This document shows positions 5,205 to 7,664 of a DNA stretch of 7,664 nt, piece after piece. The notes below the pieces were generated by a model that ran no database searches, was not told the DNA's origin, and saw only the letters and a program-made list of their open reading frames with translations. Source of the DNA: JANRKH01 sp033761815 (GTDB taxonomy: Bacteria; Pseudomonadota; Alphaproteobacteria; Rickettsiales; Rickettsiaceae); the NCBI GenBank assembly GCA_033761815.1, contig JANRMF010000030.1:1-7664 (forward strand). The letters run 5' to 3'. Made by a program: the position numbers and the translations under genes. Positions within the stretch are counted from its first letter, which is position 1. Every line of letters begins with the position of its first letter.

Positions 5205-7664
5205 ATGACTAATATCCCAACAGCAGGCATTAAATATTCAGATAAAAAAGCTGATATATTAAAAGGCAACACTCTTGCACTAGAAAACCCAAGTGTTTCA
5301 GTTAAAGATGTAAAAGCAAACACATTACTCTCAGGTCACAAATTCACAGGACTTGAGGCGAAAACAATCAGGAAGGTTGATCTACTCAGACTGCAAATAG
5401 GAAGGGATTATGCCTCAAAAGCAGAAGGCTCAAAGCAAATTGTAGATAGCCTTACTGTTATATCGGAATATTTCTCTAATATCTCAAGCGAAGCCGGATC
5501 AAGACCAACTCTTGCTAAGGAGGTTGGAGAATTTATCAGCGCTTCGTTAAATGCGCAAAATGATCCATCAAACCAAAGCCTTAAAAGAATAGTTGTTGAC
5601 GCTGCCCACAGAGCAGCAAATGCAATCAATGATGCGACTAAACTATGTATTAAACAAAAATATAATGCTCAGGTTCAGATCGCAGAAGAGCTCCAGAATC
5701 TTAACTCGGCTCTCATAGAGCTTGCGCAGATCAATACAAGTCTCAACGCATGCGCAGACACCGATGATGTTAGCCATCTTCTTGACCAAAGAGATGCCTT
5801 AGTGTCTCAAATTTCATCTTTTGTTGCTGTTGACCCTCCTTTTTATACTCACAAACAAGGCGCTATGCTAACTACATCGGGCTTTGTTCTTGTTAATTCT
5901 GAGAATAATTTTGCTCAATTTTCAACTAGTATAAATACTGTTACAGATATTGAGAATAAAGCAAAGCTCAATGATATATATTATATATATGATAATCTAG
6001 ATCCTTTGGATAAGACAGAAAAAGTATCCAGTAAATGTAACGACATATTTCGTCCAAATGGAGATTTGGAGGCAGCATACGGCAAAGTTCCAGGTCTTAT
6101 TGATTTATATGAAAATAAAATTGACTCGATATTAAACTATATTGACACTCTTGCGGCAAATTTCTCGGAAAAAGCAAACGCACTACACAATTCTGGCTCA
6201 AATTACTCAGGAAGAACTGAAATAGTTGGCACAAAAACCTTCGCGAATACTGACGGTCTGAGCTGGACAGGTTCAGCAAAGCTTGGGTTAGTTGATTCAG
6301 ACGGGATGGCAGTAAAAACAAGCACAAGCGCAGGTGGTTTTGTAATCCCGCCGCTTAAATTAAATTTACAAAAACTATCAGAAATTTCTGACGGACAAAA
6401 GCTCACTACCTCTAATATAGTCAAAGAAATAAATGCGCATTTTAATAATAGCATGACAAGTTCAATAGGGATTGGGGTTCAGTCTGATAATACAAATAAG
6501 CATTTGATTAAAAATATTGCGATGGCTGTTTGCGGACATAAAAATAATCAAATCAGATTTGACTTTGATGTATTTAATAATTCCGATTTTAAGTCTGATT
6601 TTGAAGTTTTGGGTATCACATACCCTACCGGCTCTACCATAAACGGATCTCTTCCTGATAAAGCCGAAATTCAGCCCGGCGAGAGAACAAGAACCTTCCA
6701 AACAATCTCTCTTTCAAAGGGGACGGTAACGGGGTCCCAAAATATTGATATTAAATTCAGAGCCAAGGGAGAAAACGGTATTTTTGGAGAAGGTACTCTA
6801 AGATTTACAGTAGATTTTGACCAAACAATCGAGGCTGGAACAAGGATTTACGGTAGCCTGATCGGCGGAGCGTCGGACGGTGACTTTGTTTCTGTGTCTA
6901 TGGACCAGGTATCTTATGTCTCTGCTGCTATTGTTGATGAAAATGGAACAGAGGTAACAGGAGGCTCTAAAGGCTTTCTGTCAATAAAAGATGTATCTGG
7001 TAAAAATTACGGTATAGTAGTTCAAGATGATGATAGCAAGGCAATCTCGTATCTTGATGGTTTTGGGAGCGTGAAGAGAGGATTTGGCCATTTATACGGC
7101 CTCAATAACCTATTTAACGTTGATGAAACTGACGGCAAATATTGCTCCTCAATAAAAATTAGAAATGACATTTTTGCGGATGAGAATTTACTTTCTTCAT
7201 CAAGGCTTCAAAGTGTAAAAACAATACAAGAAGAGAGATTGACTGGCTCTGCTAAAGCAACAACCTCTATTGATTTTGAAGCATTTGGAGGGCTAATTAA
7301 CCTTGTAAGTTACGATGGGTCAACGATAACTGTTGGTCCGCAAACTTATACGTTAGTAAACGGAGCGGCCTCTTCTGCGTATGAAATTAGTATATCTGGC
7401 TTAACATCTGCACAAGAAATAGTAGATAAAGTAGTTACCACCCTAAATTCTGATCAGTATTTTGAAAATATTTTAACATTTAGCAGTGGAACTAATAGTC
7501 TTGTAATAACTGCAAATGATGGTGGGATTTCCGGAAATAATGTTGCTTATAGGTTAGTCTCAACTGGGGCTTCTATCTTTAATACCTCAGCAGATACAAC
7601 TTCTCTAAACCTTTCTGGCGGCACAGAAACTTCGCAGTTTGTCTCAATTAGTCTACATCATATG
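5205..7664 (+). CDS. flgK: Flagellar hook-associated protein 1 FlgK, very large, 3' end outside window
   Basis: FlgK forms the first hook-filament junction ring outside the cell. The frame is open for 820 codons to the right edge; typical FlgK has about 450-700 residues. Support comes from the D1 helical region: EFISASLNAQNDPSN (109-123), a long helix (130-185), the LLDQRD signature (192-197), and a second helical block from GKVPGLIDLYENK (293-305) to EKANALHNSG (322-331). Later FGHLYGLNNLF (627-637) and IKIRNDIFADENLLSSSRL (about 649-667) match the stretch preceding the C-terminal region in alphaproteobacterial FlgK. Residues 1-46 do not show the usual NIAN-x-x-TPGY motif. Residues about 350-600 are beta-rich outer-domain sequence. 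Residues 687-808 look like an inserted beta domain (SIDF, ITVGPQTYTL, LVITANDGGISGNN, LSGGTE). The C-terminal D0 helix must lie beyond the edge. No signal peptide, consistent with type III export. Confidence 0.88.
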   Translation, partial: MTNIPTAGIKYSDKKADILKGNTLALENPSVSVKDVKANTLLSGHKFTGLEAKTIRKVDLLRLQIGRDYASKAEGSKQIVDSLTVISEYFSNISSEAGSRPTLAKEVGEFISASLNAQNDPSNQSLKRIVVDAAHRAANAINDATKLCIKQKYNAQVQIAEELQNLNSALIELAQINTSLNACADTDDVSHLLDQRDALVSQISSFVAVDPPFYTHKQGAMLTTSGFVLVNSENNFAQFSTSINTVTDIENKAKLNDIYYIYDNLDPLDKTEKVSSKCNDIFRPNGDLEAAYGKVPGLIDLYENKIDSILNYIDTLAANFSEKANALHNSGSNYSGRTEIVGTKTFANTDGLSWTGSAKLGLVDSDGMAVKTSTSAGGFVIPPLKLNLQKLSEISDGQKLTTSNIVKEINAHFNNSMTSSIGIGVQSDNTNKHLIKNIAMAVCGHKNNQIRFDFDVFNNSDFKSDFEVLGITYPTGSTINGSLPDKAEIQPGERTRTFQTISLSKGTVTGSQNIDIKFRAKGENGIFGEGTLRFTVDFDQTIEAGTRIYGSLIGGASDGDFVSVSMDQVSYVSAAIVDENGTEVTGGSKGFLSIKDVSGKNYGIVVQDDDSKAISYLDGFGSVKRGFGHLYGLNNLFNVDETDGKYCSSIKIRNDIFADENLLSSSRLQSVKTIQEERLTGSAKATTSIDFEAFGGLINLVSYDGSTITVGPQTYTLVNGAASSAYEISISGLTSAQEIVDKVVTTLNSDQYFENILTFSSGTNSLVITANDGGISGNNVAYRLVSTGASIFNTSADTTSLNLSGGTETSQFVSISLHHM

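Noticed and set aside
5971..5995. Alternating A/T tract in flgK that looks like a dinucleotide repeat.
   Set aside because: It encodes in-frame DIYYIYDN without breaking the gene and has no uniform repeat unit, so a phase-variation role is not supported.
5408..7000. Several minus-strand frames of 73-83 codons opposite flgK.
   Set aside because: They sit inside the long flgK frame, overlap one another and have no ribosome binding sites or recognisable motifs.

Overview
This AT-rich window (roughly one third G+C by eye) looks like the chromosome of a flagellated alphaproteobacterium. A Rickettsiales-type organism is the most likely source. That is an inference from base composition, from the flgI - rod-binding protein - small helical protein - flgK order, and from the leftmost gene, which looks like a lineage-restricted Rickettsiales protein. 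I see no tRNA, rRNA, CRISPR array, transposase or phage integrase.

Left half, minus strand, read right to left: (a) rmlC (3081-2545), a complete dTDP-4-dehydrorhamnose 3,5-epimerase; (b) pgi (2529-1528), a compact glucose-6-phosphate isomerase of 333 residues that keeps the active-site residues and follows rmlC after 15 nt with a good ribosome binding site; (c) a 181-nt gap with three short inverted repeats and a possible promoter; (d) a membrane-anchored protein (1346 to the left edge, cut off) whose C-terminal half follows the pattern of DUF218/YdcF-like domains. rmlC and pgi probably form one sugar-phosphate / nucleotide-sugar transcript.

Right half, plus strand: a compact flagellar operon of flgI (P-ring), a FlgJ-type rod-binding protein without muramidase, a small helical protein in the position expected for a FlgN-type export chaperone, and a very large flgK (hook-filament junction) that runs off the right edge. 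Adjacent genes overlap or nearly touch (TAATG junction, 32-nt overlap, 9-nt gap), so translation is probably coupled. The products serve successive late steps: P-ring around the rod, rod assembly, export of hook-associated protein, and the hook-filament junction.

The two transcripts diverge from a 128-nt spacer (3082-3209) with candidate promoters on both strands.

The most unusual part is FlgK. It has more than 820 residues, a first ~46 residues without the usual D0 signature, and large extra surface regions, including a beta-rich insertion near the right edge that resembles a domain found in phage and flagellar surface proteins. I found no convincing evidence of a wholly new system. The main leads are the FlgK architecture, the DUF218-like protein, and the reading-frame relation between the FlgN-like gene and flgK.
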